Positions 1 to 14,047 are shown, counted from the first letter of the stretch. The stretch: 64,000 nt of DNA from Castanea sativa (GCF_040712315.1 NC_134013.1:85442001-85506000), one strand, 5' to 3'. Notes: generated by a model not told the origin, from the letters alone. Translations and numbers: made by a program.

Positions 1-483
1 TAATTGTGAGATTTACTGCAAATAAAGATAAGCATAAGAGAGCGCCCATGACATCCAATCTAATAGCATATCGCCCCCATTTGTTAGGTTTGATCCAGGT
101 TTTGAATCTCTTCACCTTCATTTAGTTCCACCCCCCCCCCCCCCCCCCCCAACACCCTCCAGTCCACCAAGCAAAAAAAAAAAAAAAAAAAAAAATCAAC
201 CAACTTGACTGGGCCATACATAATTTTCTTTGACTAGTCCATTATGAATACAATAAACTACTTATCAAAAAAGAAACAAGAGAATTGTGTATTAGTTTTA
301 AGTACAGGTCATTTAATCTAATGAGACATTACACTAATATTGCTGGCCATGTTTATAAACATGTTGGTATATGTAATTTTTAAAATTATTGTCAGTTGAA
401 TCCCATTGTGTTTCGAACGTTGCAGGATGTTTGAGTTTTCTCTGGTAAAACTAATCATCAAGGTGTCGCTTTTGTAATTGCAG
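1..483 (+). other. CBP60 intron (3' part)
   Basis: This stretch precedes the first visible CBP60 exon and ends in a good acceptor (TTTTGTAATTGCAG), so it is most simply the tail of an intron whose donor lies outside the window. It holds a run of about 20 C (131-150) and a run of about 23 A (173-195). I see no coding signal in it. Confidence 0.55.
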
Positions 484-1215
484 GTATATGTGGATGCATT
501 GGTGAAGAAAGCCTATGACAATTGGGACCAAGTTGTAGAATATGATGGCAAGTCACTTATGAGCTTCAAGCAGAATAAGAGGTCCGGTACATCGCGGAAT
601 GACCAAAACATGGGGATAGTTGATTACTCTAATGCATTAGATCATCAACTGCCACTACCACGCTTGCCAGTTCCTTTGGAGCAACCTCCAATGGATTCCG
701 GCTTACCAGTTGGAGGTAAGAGTTGGTGGTTATGTTAAATCATAGGTTATTTGGAATTAAGTGCGTGGCCTTTGTTTTTGCCTCTTTTTCTGGCTGGGTG
801 GGAGTTCAGTGAAGGATGGGAGGTGGGGTTAAGATAATTAGCTTTACCATACTGAATTAATGTTATGCGAAAGTCAATCAGCACAGTTTTGATTTTATCC
901 CCGCTTCATAGGATTTGCCTTAGAAAAAAGAAATATATCTCTTGTCAATACAGATCAACTGAATTGGTAGTAAGTAGTAACCAATAATTTGTGGTTAGTC
1001 TGTTTCTTACACTTTGGAAAATTTCTTGGAGAAGTCTTGCACTTCTCTTTTCAATGTTTTGGCACATTTCTTCCATTTCTGTCTGTTAGACACATAATTA
1101 AGTAAGATGGCTGAAAATAATTGGTGCCTACCTTACAAATTGGCACTTGCTTGTACCATTTGTAAGTTAGGTTCCAGTTGGGTCCATAGGTGACAGTAAA
1201 TTTTTGTTTTGTTGA

Positions 1216-1272
<57 letters not shown>

Positions 1273-1998
1273 ACTATATATACTCACAATTGTGTGCATT
1301 ATTTCACATGCTGCCACCCAATAGAGATGGTGTTTGGCTGAAGATGATGCGGTCTAGATTAATTGCTCTGTTATGATTTTCATTTTTATTCTGTTTCTGT
1401 TTTGTGAGCTTCAGGGTATAATGATAACCTGGCAACAAGGTATTCAACACAGCCGCAGATTGTAAATTCAAATTCTCGTAGCCAATTTGATAGCACTTCA
1501 TTTGTACCACATGACCATATGATCACCAATTCTCACCAGCCCCAGAGCACAAGAAATAATAACAGTGCTGTTGGGCTGGCCCTTGGTCCCCCACAACCAT
1601 CTACATCAGGATTTCAGAATATCAACTCTACACTTACACCAGCTACTCTTAATCCTTTTGATGACTGGTCACAAAACCGGGACAAGGGAGTCGAAGACTT
1701 CTTTTCTGAGGAAGAGATTCGCATTAGAAGTCATGAGATGCTTGAGAATGAGGATATGCAGCACCTGCTCCGACTCTTCAGTATGGGAGGTCATGCCTCC
1801 ATTAATGTGCCGGAGGATACGTATCAGTTCGCACCATACGTGCAATCACCAGTGCCAAGCTTTGATGAGGATCGTGGCCGATCTGGAAAAGCTGTTGTTG
1901 GGTGGCTGAAGATAAAGGCGGCTATGAGGTGGGGCTTCTTTATCAGGAAGAAAGCAGCTGAGAAGCGGGCTCAGCTTGTTGAGTTAGATGATGAATAG
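484..1998 (+). CDS. CBP60: Calmodulin-binding protein 60 (CBP60), last two coding exons
   Basis: Partial gene: exon 484-715, intron 716-1414 (GT-AG, phase 1), last exon 1415-1998 with a TAG stop. The first exon encodes VYVDALVKKAYDNWDQVV, a segment typical of the conserved CBP60 core. The last exon is Ser/Asn/Gln-rich, then ends in a basic amphipathic stretch, VVGWLKIKAAMRWGFFIRKK, followed by an acidic tail ending LDDE. In the CBP60a/b-type members the calmodulin-binding segment lies at this C-terminus, which fits. CBP60 proteins are plant-specific nuclear DNA-binding factors linked to calcium signalling and salicylate immunity. The N-terminal DNA-binding part is outside the window, so I cannot place it in a subgroup. 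No frame damage is visible. Confidence 0.87.
1216..1269. repeat. Compound microsatellite (TC)n(AC)n
   Basis: About ten TC units run directly into about 18 AC units inside the CBP60 intron. Confidence 0.95.
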
Positions 1999-4334
<2,336 letters not shown>

Positions 4335-4479
4335 CTAATATTATATTTGATTAGGCGTAAAATCACAAATCTAGCAAATTGGTGAATAATGACCGGTCAA
4401 TTTGACTGAAGTTGTAAACAATAAGCATTGAGCGAAAAAACATAAAAGATTTGCCTTTTGTTTTATTAAGACCTTTAGT

Positions 4480-4745
4480 TTCTTTGCTTTTTAATTACTT
4501 CAATTGTCACATTCATTATTAATGTTTACTTTGTGTCAATTTAATCCATCAATATGTCAAAATGAGTCAATTTAGTCATTTTGTTCAAATTTATTAACAA
4601 ATTAAGTCGTTTATTTTTTTTTTAAATTTAAAAAATCAATTAAATTAACATATTCTAGGGAATGACCAAATTGATTCATTTTTAAAAGTGAGATTAAATT
4701 AAAAAAAAACTTTGAAGAAAAATTTGACATTTGAAATAAAAGTCA
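4480..4745. repeat. Orphan distal upstream block of the XTH unit
   Basis: The words ACTTCAATTGTC, ATTAATGTTTA, CAATTTAGTC and AAATTAAGTC occur here in the same order as in 18360-19370 (upstream of XTH-2) and 28250-28570. In those copies the block lies just beyond an XTH promoter. Here no XTH gene or promoter lies to the left, so it appears to mark the left edge of the duplicated array, or a lost gene copy. Confidence 0.6.
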
Positions 4746-4754
4746 AGAGATTAA

Positions 4755-4943
4755 GAGTAATGTTAAAGTTATAAACTATTATTTTATAATATTTTTACAA
4801 ATTGTTTTTGTGATAAATTTTTATTGATTTTCATTTTGATTTTATCATTGAAATTATCTTTTCACTTACCACTAACTATTTACCACATTAATAATTTGTA
4901 AAACATTTTGAAAAATTAGTTTGTAATTTTAGCATTTTTATTA
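4755..4943. mobile_element. MITE with imperfect terminal inverted repeats
   Basis: The left end GTAATGTTAAAGTTATAAAC pairs with the reverse complement of the right end (AATGCTAAAATTACAAAC), with an AT-rich interior. The ~190 bp size and lack of coding capacity fit a MITE. I could not fix a clean target duplication. Confidence 0.55.
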
Positions 4944-5054
4944 AATTTTAGCAATTTGTTTTTCAAAGCCAAGAATCTAGTAATAGCGATTACATGGCTT
5001 TTGTATACCGAATCGAGTGGAGAGCTATGACTTCACCTGTGAACACAGTAAACC

Positions 5055-5340
5055 TATAAATAGAGAAAGTACGCAGAGAATAGAATTGGGGTTTAGGGGG
5101 TTCCATTCCCACAAGAAAAAGGAAACCCTAAGCCCCCAAGGAGCTCCCTTTTCACTCCAAATAATTTATGAGGTATTTTAAAATACCTCTCGTGCAACCA
5201 GATTTCAGCCAAGCAAGCCTATATCTATATGATGGTCCTGCACTTGAAGCTAGTGGTGATCAAAAAGTTCGATTCAGTTTCCTTGTCACCTTGTTGATGA
5301 AGTTTCTATCAGGGCATAACATATGAAAGTAATGATGGGT
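5055..5340 (+). ncRNA. Candidate non-coding transcript element, copy 1
   Basis: Seen: TATAAATA at 5055-5062; about 30 bp on, an inverted repeat (GGGGTTTAGGG near 5089-5099 with AACCCTAAGCCCC near 5123-5136); then GGAGCTCCC-TTTT-CACTCCAA (5140-5160); then the 18-bp palindrome AGGTATTTTAAAATACCT (5171-5188). The same order recurs at 22390 and 29277. The 5140-5160 site equals the GAMYB-type miR159 target apart from two extra T at its centre. The longest frame starting downstream, at 5232, is only about 22 codons and is not kept in the other copies, so a non-coding role is more likely than a protein. Transcription is inferred, not seen. It could also be a decayed promoter carried passively in the XTH duplication. 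Confidence 0.35.
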
Positions 5341-7145
5341 CTTTCTTTCTCTCTTTCTTTCTTGCTCTTCGTTCTTGATATGTATCTTCCTTTCTTTTAT
5401 CTCATTTTGGTGAATAAAAATGGAGTTTGTAGATGTTGCTCAAAACCCTTTTCATTTAATTCTAGACATGATCATATAACTGTATTTACATTGCCTACAA
5501 GTCTCTCTATATACGTATCTCTTGATGGAGGATACACAGGGCATAATACAGATCAAGCTAGTTCTATTTCTTTCTTTCTTTTTTGATAATCATGGGTCGT
5601 TCTCGATATATCTTCCATTCTTTTATCTTATTTTGGTGAATAATAATGGAGTTTGTAGATAATGTTACTCGAAACCCTTTTCACGTAATTCTAAACAGGA
5701 TTAATGTATATACGTTTCGCTTGTTTTTGCTCTCCTTTTGTCTTTTGTGGTATATTATATCTATCATGATAATCTGGTGACTGTTAACTGTGCATATTTC
5801 ACAAGCCTATATTGATCTATATTTTACTCATTGGAAGATTAAGCACGTGTTTATTTTTTAAATTTCTTCTAATTTTTTATAGTTAGATAGTGGGGAGGAC
5901 GAGGTGGATTTAAATCACATGGAATACCAAACTAGTAAACTTTTATTCACCCTTACCCTCTTTCTTTGGAAGGAAAGAAGTCAAGAACTTTTTTTTTTCT
6001 TCAAGAAATCAAGAACTTGGTTAGCTTAATTGTTAACACAATCAAGAGGCCAAACAAATGCTCGCTTGGCTGTTCTTCTATCCTGCATTGACATCATGAC
6101 ATTTTTTTTTTTGTATATATTTGTGTTAAAGTTGTTGAGCTAATTAATAGGACTTCAAGATGGCAATAAATTCTGCAAGGCCGCAAGAGAAGGTCATAAC
6201 CATTTACTTAATAATCTACAGTAATTGAGTTTCTTTGGATGAAAAAATTATTTGGTGCTTCAATTATACAGCTATCCGTTCCTATGCATTTACAGAATAA
6301 CAGTTCTTCATTATCTTAGAAAAGTACCAATAAGTGGTTCAGATAACACGATTTAAAAGGGTTGATGATATTGGGGATGTTTGATACACTGTATGAAGTA
6401 TTTAAATTGATGAAGAATGATGAGGAATGAAGTAAAAAAAGAAAACAAAGAGTGTAAAGAAAGTGTATTCTACCCATTTAGTTTTCTATAATTATCATGT
6501 CATAATTTAGACTTTTGGAAGTATCAGTGATCTTCAGATTTACTATAATTGTGAAACTAATTCATTAATGCTTTGGAAAGTCAAATTATTTCGCATGAGA
6601 CACATATTTACTATAATCGATGAAATTAAAAATAAATAAAATAATTTTTTTTTCTTCTTGGAGAGTTTATTTATTACTAAATAAGCTTGGATGAAATTCC
6701 ATCTAACCAATTATTTCTTTTTTTGAGTGTCCATTTGTATTTGTATTTAGCCATATGAGTATCCATTTGTATTTAACCATATGACTTATTTATTAGTTAT
6801 GTGACTTGTTTAAATAATTTAATGAGTCATATAATTTGATATACACTATTGATATACACTAGTTGAAAATTTGAAATTATAAATCTTCAAGTATGGGTTA
6901 GAGGAGATTCCTTTAATCCAGTTTGGAAGAAATCTTTATTCTTTCTTCTTTGTAGACATTTTGACGTAGTGTGGGATATCCACCATAAGTAAGAACATAT
7001 TTATCTTAAGAAATGCATCCAAGTCTAAACCATCCGTGCATTATGTTTGAAGTTGAAAATTTTCCCAACATTTGATACCTAATTACGAAGCATTTAAATT
7101 GAAGATGAATAAAGAATGAAGTTAAAAAAATAAAGCATGATATCA
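5341..7145. other. Intergenic DNA, part of the XTH duplication unit
   Basis: The first ~150 bases (TTTCTTTCT runs, then TTATTTTGGTGAATAA) recur after the other copies of the candidate element, and a local second copy sits at 5588-5700. 6370-6620 and 7060-7460 are two diverged copies of one segment (shared words TTGATAC, GAAGTATTTAAATTGA, AACTAATTCATTAATGC, TTTGGAAAG). No gene is supported. Confidence 0.5.
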
Positions 7146-7303
7146 CTGCGCATCCTTGGCGCAATGGTTACTCCACAAGTATAAGTGCTTGTGGGGAGTG
7201 GAGGGGCAATGATCCGGGTTTAAATCTCTAGAAGGGACTTCACACACATATATGTATACTAAGATTAGGTTAAAGTAGAATTTTTATCTTGTATAAAAAA
7301 AAA
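7146..7303 (+). mobile_element. SINE (tRNA-derived)
   Basis: It begins GCGCATCCTTGGCGCAATGG, which contains an A-box-like sequence (TGGCGCAATGGTTA), has a B-box-like GGGTTTAAATC about 60 bases on, and ends in TTGTATAAAAAAAA. Flanks CATGATATCA (left) and ATGATTATATCA (right) look like a damaged target duplication. The paralogous segment at 6370-6620 lacks the insert, which supports insertion. Confidence 0.7.
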
Positions 7304-10300
7304 TGATTATATCATAATTTAGAATTTTAGATGTATTAAGTAATCTTTAGATTTGCTATAATTGAGAAACTAATTCATTAATGCTTTTTCATCCAAAAAA
7401 AAAAAAAAAATCATTTATGCTTTGGAAAGCTAAATAATTTGCATGAGACATGCATATTTACTTGTTGTCACATATTTATAATAGGTTTTGACTTACTTTC
7501 AATACTTTTTTAATTAAACATCTCCTATTGTTTTAAATATACAATGGCTAGTGGTAGTGAGTTTTAATCTCCATCTTTTATTTAGTTAGTGGGTGACGTG
7601 TCAGTTTTTCATTAAAACAAAAAGAAATTCTATTTAAAAAAGTAGTACTGGAGGTAAACCAAACCTTTATAATAAGTACGAATTTGGTAAGGATGGTGTA
7701 TAAAACCCATGTTCAGGAGTAATTCTTGGATATTTTCAGAGTATAGAGAATGATGTTTTCTCCTCTCACATTCATGGTGAGGTCCACTCATTAAATTTAT
7801 GATGAAGTCCACTATAAATGTAAGAAGAGGGTACACCATTTTACTATACTTCGGGAGTATGTTCAAATATCCAATGCTTGATTAATGTTTTTAGAGGATT
7901 ACCCAATTAAATCAATAATGCTTTGGAAAGCTAAATATTTTTCTACGGAGTTTATTTCTTTTCCAGCTTTGATGTAATTTGGGGACTTTATTTAAAGTAT
8001 CCAAAGTTCATTATTATAACCTTCAGCAAAAAGAAAAAGAAAAAGAGTTCATTATTATAACCAATGTATTAATGAAATTTGGGTTGCAAGTTTTCTTCTA
8101 GTGATTAGTGTTGACTCTAAGCACATTTATGTTCTCCTTTTCCTATTCAATTTAGTGTTGATTCCATTTCCAAGCAAACCCTAATTGTTAATTCTTAAGT
8201 CATATTCCATTGTTTTATTCTTTTGATTCCCAAATAATAAATTCCATTCTTAGAGTTTATTATCTTGCACCATTGACCCTAAGCTAACCATAAAATGATC
8301 ATAGAGTGTAGTATAAGTTAGGGTTTGTAATAAAAATGTTGCCATACAATAGTTCAAGTGGCAAGAGTACATCTAACTTTATCCAATATCTTAAACATAT
8401 ATATCTACATATGATGTTACTAATGTATTCCCTTAGGAGTCAGGACATACATTAATAAACCATTTTAGAAAATTTTTTATGAAAAAAAATGAAAAGGTGA
8501 CACTTTTTTAACAAAATTTTCAATTTCTCATAAAAAATTTCTTAAGAACATTAACTAGACTCGTCTATATATAATATCTATAAGTTAAAGTGTAACATTT
8601 ATTATTGTTATACTCTTGTTGAGCCATATTAGTGTAGCATTTCAATCTAGTTTAGTCTATTTCGGTCTAGTTCGGTCCATTAGGTCCACTACTAAAAAGT
8701 TAGCATTTTGAAGTTATTTTATGTTTAACAGCTAGGAGGATTGAAGTACAGAGAAAATTTGGAATGTAATTAATATCAACTGTAAAAACTGTGGCAAGTC
8801 AGCCCTAATGGATAACACAATCTTTGTTCCACTCTAAGAAATTTTAGCTCATGTCATCATATGAAGGCTGGCCCATGGCCATGGGTGAATTCTTAATTAG
8901 TGGTTCGTTCGTGATTGTATTGTAGTTTTATATGATTATATAAATGTAGTTGCTCTGGTCTCATATCAAACACATTGAAATTTTTTAGGCCATTACATGA
9001 CAATGACATAGACTGGCTCAAGGTGGGGTATGAAACAATCCTTTCCCCAGCAATTGCTAATAAACAAGAAGGTCAAAGTTCTATCATTGAATAGGAGACA
9101 ATTCCTGCAGTTAACTGGTCATGAGTTTGGGCCAAATCAGTATAAAAGTATATCTTCAATAAATTTTATTAAACAGTTATAATTCTTCTGTGCAAAGTAG
9201 AGGTATAAACCTGATTAGATCAAATTCAGATTCATCAAATCAAAACAATAATTTCCTTTTTTTAAAATAAAAAAATAGTCCAAAGGTTATCTGATTGTTG
9301 AGACAGCCTTGGAGCATATATAGTAATATGAAATTTTGATGCAATTACAGAGTACTCTGTGATGCTCTGTCTTGCCATATACTTTAAGGAAAATGTTAGT
9401 GGTGGGAAAAATGCAGATACAGAAGTGATGCAAACTATATCTTTAAGGAAATATGGACACATATCTCTAAGAAAAATAAGTCTTCTCTATGTGGTTCTGC
9501 AACCAAAATGGTCTTAAAATTTCATCCACCATATTCAGTTTGGTATTTTTTTATTTTACCATGAGACAATTGATTTTGGAAAGTTCATTGGGGGAAAAAA
9601 AGAAGATAATGACCATGGTTCATTAAACATCACAAATCGGTAGTTAGCTTCTTGTTAGCATACTTTTGTACATCAATGCGTTACCTTATGATTCACATTT
9701 TTGTCAATTTGCTTCAAGCTGAATCATTAGCAGTTGCACAGTGCATAAGGTAACTTATTTTTGCAATATGTGCCTTAAATAGTTAATAACATTTTTTGGA
9801 CATGTTTGTTTCAGTATAATATGTAATCACATAAAATAAGTATGGTCTTTGAATATATTAGTTTTATCTATATATTTTTGGCATGCAATCCCATTGGGTA
9901 AATGTGCTTCACTATTATCAATTTTTTATATGGGCAAAAGTTGGGTACAATTCCTCAGATTTTGTATGTTAAGTTAATTAAATTCATACATATTGTATTG
10001 ACTAATAAAAAAAATTTGTTATATTTTCCAAAAAAAAAAAAAAATCAATGAAACTATTTGTTTGAATTTATCTGGAGAATCTAAATCTACTGCTCCTAAA
10101 GAACTAAACCTAAAATTTACCCATTTTATATTTGGTAGGTCTTGGTTAAAGCAGCTATATTATGAAGTACAACAGTGGCTTAAAATGGTGTAGTGGGCTA
10201 CCTAATTGATATAGCATTTCCAGATGTAGGATTTTAGAAAAATAACTGGGACCTTTTCTATGCATTATTCCTAGTGTTATAGAATATCTCGATCACACCA

Positions 10301-10440
10301 TTGCAGTGCCAGCATTTTTCAGGACTTCTAATTTTTTTTAATTTACTTGCTACAGAAGACAGTATGGATTAATTTTGCTTGCCACTTAAAATTTCACATT
10401 ATGCATAAGTTCATGTGCTAACATTGAAGTACCATTATTA
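7304..10440. other. Intergenic DNA 3' of XTH-1
   Basis: AT-rich, no gene seen. 8563-8700 has TCTATATATAATATCTATAAG (a Helitron-like start) running into a short degenerate run of CGGTCYA words, as also at 28613-28800. 9490-9610 (GGTTCTGC, AAAATGGTCTTAAA, TTTACCATGAGACA) is shared with 23830-23950 and 29725-29850, so it belongs to the duplicated XTH unit. Confidence 0.5.
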
Positions 10441-10698
10441 TTTTTTATGGATACAAGTCAATATAACCATAAGCTCGCCAAGAACCAATAGCACTGGAAT
10501 TTAGTGGAGAAAACAATCTCTTGTATTATATAGACATATACAACATTACAGGATTACATTGCAAATAAGAACAGATTTTGGCCAATGTAGTGATGACAAA
10601 AACAAAAATAATGAAAGAATTGAATCCTAGAAATTACATGAATAGCCTAATATAATAGTAAAAGAATCTATGTATGTATAGGATGTTCCTTTTCTCTA
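10441..10698 (-). other. Conserved XTH-1 3' UTR/flank
   Basis: About 250 bases after the XTH-1 stop are strongly conserved after XTH-2, XTH-3 and XTH-4 (16140-16411, 24790-25052, 32190-32446), with shared words such as AATGAAAGAATTGAAT and AAATTACATGAATAGA. This extent probably covers the 3' UTR and polyadenylation region. Confidence 0.5.
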
Positions 10699-11944
10699 TC
10701 AAGCGCTACATTCAGGAGGGAGGCCCTGGGAAAATCTCTTAGTGTCTGAGCAGTAATTGTATATCATGTAGTTCTTCTGCACCCATTTCAGCCTCTCTTG
10801 ACTTGAACTGTCCAGCTCTTGCGAAAGCCATGAACTACTATTGTTGGAAGGTGAAGGAGTAGTTGAACTACAAGAAGATGCTCCAGAAGACCATGTACAA
10901 GCATCAGCTTTGAAGTTTCTGTATGAAGCAGTAAATGGTGCTTGGCTCCAGTCTGTCTTGACAAGTCCACCTCTTGTTGCCCAATCATCAGCATTCCAGA
11001 GACTAGAGTATATCCTCATTGGCTGGTTCTTTGGAAATGGAACCCCAATGGTCTCTGAGTTCTTGAACTCTCTAATGGGAGTGCCATCCACAGAGTATCT
11101 GAATAACAGTTTAAAAATGTAAGACTATGTACACTGGAAAGGAAACAAAAAGACAACTGATGTATTGGAAAATAATAAGCGAAGGGACAATATTTTTCAC
11201 AACCGATAATATGGCCTGGTGTGATTTATTTATAATAAGAGTGTTATCAGTATAGTGGGTCAATGTGAAAGTGACTTGATCCAATTACAGTAGGCAGACC
11301 ATGCTATTCGTTTTGAAAAATGTTGTGTCTACAGTATTACTCAGGTTGAAGGAGAGCTTACATAATGCGCTGGGGATTCCAAAGGATGGAATAGGTGTGA
11401 AAATCTGCAGTTGGGTCAAACCAGAGATAGAACTGTTGCTCTCTGTTGCCTTTGCCTTGGCTGAAGACATTAGTGTGAAGGATGTAAGGATCACCGCTAA
11501 GATTTCCCAAGAACTCAAAGTCTATCTCATCCCATGTTGATCCTTTAGAAGATAACTGTATATAAACACAAACATTCAAAGGGATAAATATTAGTAAATG
11601 AACATTAATTTGTGTTGATATATGGCTTTGGATAATACTGACTCTACAAGAAAACTTACATAGTAGGCAGTAACAGTGCCAGCAGAGTTTCCAGGAACTA
11701 ACTTGAGCTGCATATCTATCTTTCCAAAGAGATACTCATTCTTGGATTGGAATCCTGAGCCAGAGGCTTTGTCAAGTTTGAGAGTAAGAAGCTCACCATT
11801 GTTGAATATGTTAGCCCGGCCATCTCCCCATGTAATGTCAAAGTTTTGGTTCAAGTTGCCAACAGTAGCAACTATCAAAGAACTAACAAGTATAGGCAGA
11901 AGAACCATGAATTTAACACTAGAAGAAGTGGAAGAAGAAGCCAT
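10699..11944 (-). CDS. XTH: Xyloglucan endotransglucosylase/hydrolase, XTH-1 of array
   Basis: Exons (- strand): 11660-11944, 11362-11555, 10699-11098; GT-AG introns of 104 and 263 bp; 292 residues, a normal XTH length. The start is the Met of MASSSTSS, which all subfamily-1 copies share; an in-frame Met nine codons upstream is not conserved. Residues 1-29 form a signal peptide. The GH16 catalytic motif DEIDFEFLG spans residues 104-112 (nucleophile E105, acid/base E109), followed at once by the N-glycosylation site N113-L-S. The XTH C-terminal domain keeps its cysteines and ends PPECSA. The family cuts and rejoins xyloglucan in the cell wall. The sequence is closest in style to TCH4/XTH22-25. 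A Ser replaces the usual Pro in KRF(P)QG; otherwise intact. Confidence 0.93.
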
Positions 11945-12054
11945 GGAGGATTTGTAGTGGGTGGTAAGCAAATACAGGTAGTAGAAGTAGTAGTATTTTT
12001 TGTGTGTATGAGGTTTGGAAGTGAAGGATGAGTGTGCTTAGGAACTTGGATTGG

Positions 12055-12202
12055 TATTTATAGCAAGGACATAGTAGACAGGTTACTAATTAAGACGTGT
12101 ATCCAAAAGTAAAGGAAAATGCATGGGAAGATCCAGTCAGCTAATTGGCTGTAGACAGTTGTTGCCTTTAAGAAAGTGTAAAAATTAGCTGTCAAGATCG
12201 CT
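12055..12202 (-). promoter_or_regulatory. XTH-1 promoter: TATA box and conserved module
   Basis: TATAAATA on the - strand (12055-12062) lies about 110 bp before the start codon. Further upstream, 12147-12202 holds a block conserved in all seven copies, read on the + strand as GCTGTAGACAGTTGTTG ... AGCTGTCAAGATCGC. It contains CAACTG, a MYB-type core. The conservation is seen; the binding protein is not known. Confidence 0.6.
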
Positions 12203-12289
12203 CTACCAAGTCAATATCATTAATATTTTGGTACCATATTATACGCGGATTGAATTTTTTTTGAGAAGAAAAAGTTGGTGAATTCACAT

Positions 12290-12620
12290 CTCTCCCTTTC
12301 TTTTTGTTTAGGCACCAGCCCAGCTTCATAAAGTTCCAATTAATACTCTCCTTTTGGGTGCTAGTGTCTGTTCCAACTAATACTCCTAAATCACAACAAC
12401 CTCCACCACTTTTGACTTTTAAAGTCGACATAAGAGTAGCACCTGGAAAATCACACGGTTACCTTTACTAATGTCTCCACTCTCTATCCATGATAAAAAT
12501 ACTGTTCCCATGCCTCCATCCGCTTTCCAAAATAAATACCAAGTACCTTCCTGGATATTACCGAGCACAAGATTCTTTAAAAGAAGCAAACAATTCCTGT
12601 TAACCATTTTCTTTAAATTC
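12290..12620 (-). repeat. XTH upstream block, copy 1
   Basis: This segment (GGCACCAGCCCAGCTTCAT, TCCAACTAATACTCC, CACCTGGAAAA, CTTCCTGGATATTA) recurs upstream of XTH-2, XTH-3 and XTH-4 and as an orphan at 27880. Frames through it differ between copies, so it is a non-coding part of the duplication unit. Confidence 0.75.
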
Positions 12621-12747
12621 AATTTTAGTGTCTTGATTTTTACTTCAACTCATCGCAGACTCACACGATGCGTGAGAATATATAATTATTTTGTAATTGT
12701 AATATAATGTATAATTTATTTTTCCTAAAAATTAAACAATTTATATT

Positions 12748-12774
12748 CAGTCCAATTAGGTCTATTTTGGTTCA
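12748..12774. repeat. Left end of the GGTCCA-type array
   Basis: TCCAATTAGGTCTATTTTGG is the first piece of the degenerate array that continues at 13546. The solo LTR at 12775 splits it. Confidence 0.5.
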
Positions 12775-13540
12775 TGTAAGTGCACAATTTGTACCCGGAC
12801 CCAAAAACAAGTGATGGGCTCAGGCCCAAAGATCCTTATATAACGAAATTTGTAGAGTATAAGTTTGAAACCTAGGTTTGGGATGTTGGAAAGTTGATCA
12901 ACAGGCTAGAATGCTGCTGTCTATGCAAGTAATAGATGGACGTAACAAAAAACCTTCCTCGGACGTAAGTCGAGGACAATTTGTATAATATTTCTTTTTC
13001 TAAGCAAAAGATTACAATTTTTAGTTTTCAACCAAGAAGAAGATCCCCCCTCTTCTTTCCTCTCTCGTCTTCTTATATCTTTTTTCTTCTTCCCTGTTTC
13101 ATCCACGTGTAACACAAATCTTCCTCCCAGATACTTGTCCCATCCACCACCTTCTTAAAGTCTTCAAATAATAGCTGGAAGGCTGAATTCTACTGTTCAG
13201 AGGTCATTTCTCCATTAATGCGGTCAGGGAGGTAGATGCAGGGCCTTTAATGCGGTGGTAGCAGCTTTTTCCTCAGATATTTCTCACACGTTCCTGCTTC
13301 TAAAGGGTGCTTGGATCACACCTTTACCCAACAGATCTTCTAGAATTCTGCCTCTAAGCTGTTTAGCAAGTCCCAAGGCTTTTGCTGGGCCTGTCCAAGG
13401 AGATACTCCTCCTCGGGCAATTCATTAGACCATTATAGTGCGGACTGACCTGTGGGCCTAGAGACCCTGATTGAACAGACTTGTACCAGCTAACCAGGCC
13501 CAAAGTCCAAACGTTTATTCAAGCACTTTTACCCCTTACA
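12775..13540. mobile_element. Solo LTR related to the Tat element at 53-64 kb
   Basis: 766 bp, beginning TGTAAGTGCACAATT and ending CCCCTTACA, with an exact 5-bp target duplication GTTCA at 12770-12774 and 13541-13545. It shares GGGCTCAGGCCCAA, TTTGTAGAGT, GAAACCTAGGTT and CCTCGGACGTAAG with the LTRs at 53367 and 63526 but is clearly more diverged. No internal region remains, as after LTR-LTR recombination. Confidence 0.92.
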
Positions 13541-13545
13541 GTTCA

Positions 13546-14047
13546 CTCAGTCAATTTTAGTCCCCTTCGATTCATTTTGGACTAATTGTGCTCAATTGAT
13601 TCTTTTTATAGGTTGCCTTTTCAAGTTTAGCTCAAAAATTCTTTTTTTCTCCTTATTTTTTGGGTTGAAAAGTATAAAATTTTATTAAATTTGGGCTAAA
13701 CTCTTTAGTTTTGAATTAAAAAGTATAAACAAAATAGACATTAGAAATTAGAAATATGAGTTCTAAAAATGCAATAAAAATAATAAATATTCAAAAGTCT
13801 TATTTAGTCCACTTCGGCCATATTTTGTCCATTATGTCCTCTTTGGTCCACTTTGGTTTTATTTGGCCCATTCAGTCCACATTGGTCCTATGTTGTTCAC
13901 TTCAATCCTATTTGGGCTATTCGGTCCACCTTGGTCCTATTCTGTCCATTCTATCTATTGTAGTTTTATTTGGTCCACATTGGTCTTATTTGGTCTATTT
14001 TTTCTACTTTGGTCCTATTTAGTTGACATTGATCCTATTCAGTCTAC
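13546..14047. repeat. Degenerate GGTCCA-type tandem array, main part
   Basis: A pyrimidine-rich array of short units close to TTTGGTCCA/TTCGGTCCA with spacings near 10 and 20 bp, most regular from 13800. It continues at 15142 after a solo LTR. The + strand frames running through it simply translate the repeat. Confidence 0.8.

Noticed and set aside
7146..7303. Functional tRNA gene
   Set aside because: Boxes A and B are present but there is no proper acceptor stem or anticodon arm, and it has a poly-A-like tail and insertion flanks: a SINE.
11676..12031. Plus-strand open frames of about 90-107 codons opposite XTH exon 1 (also at 17379, 25995, 33431, 38169, 44019, 47937)
   Set aside because: They recur in all copies only because the coding strand is conserved; the real XTH exon explains them.
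12192..12620. Small proteins in the XTH upstream blocks (also at 18118, 26673, 27981, 34011)
   Set aside because: Frames are shifted or stopped differently in each copy, so the block is conserved as DNA, not as protein.
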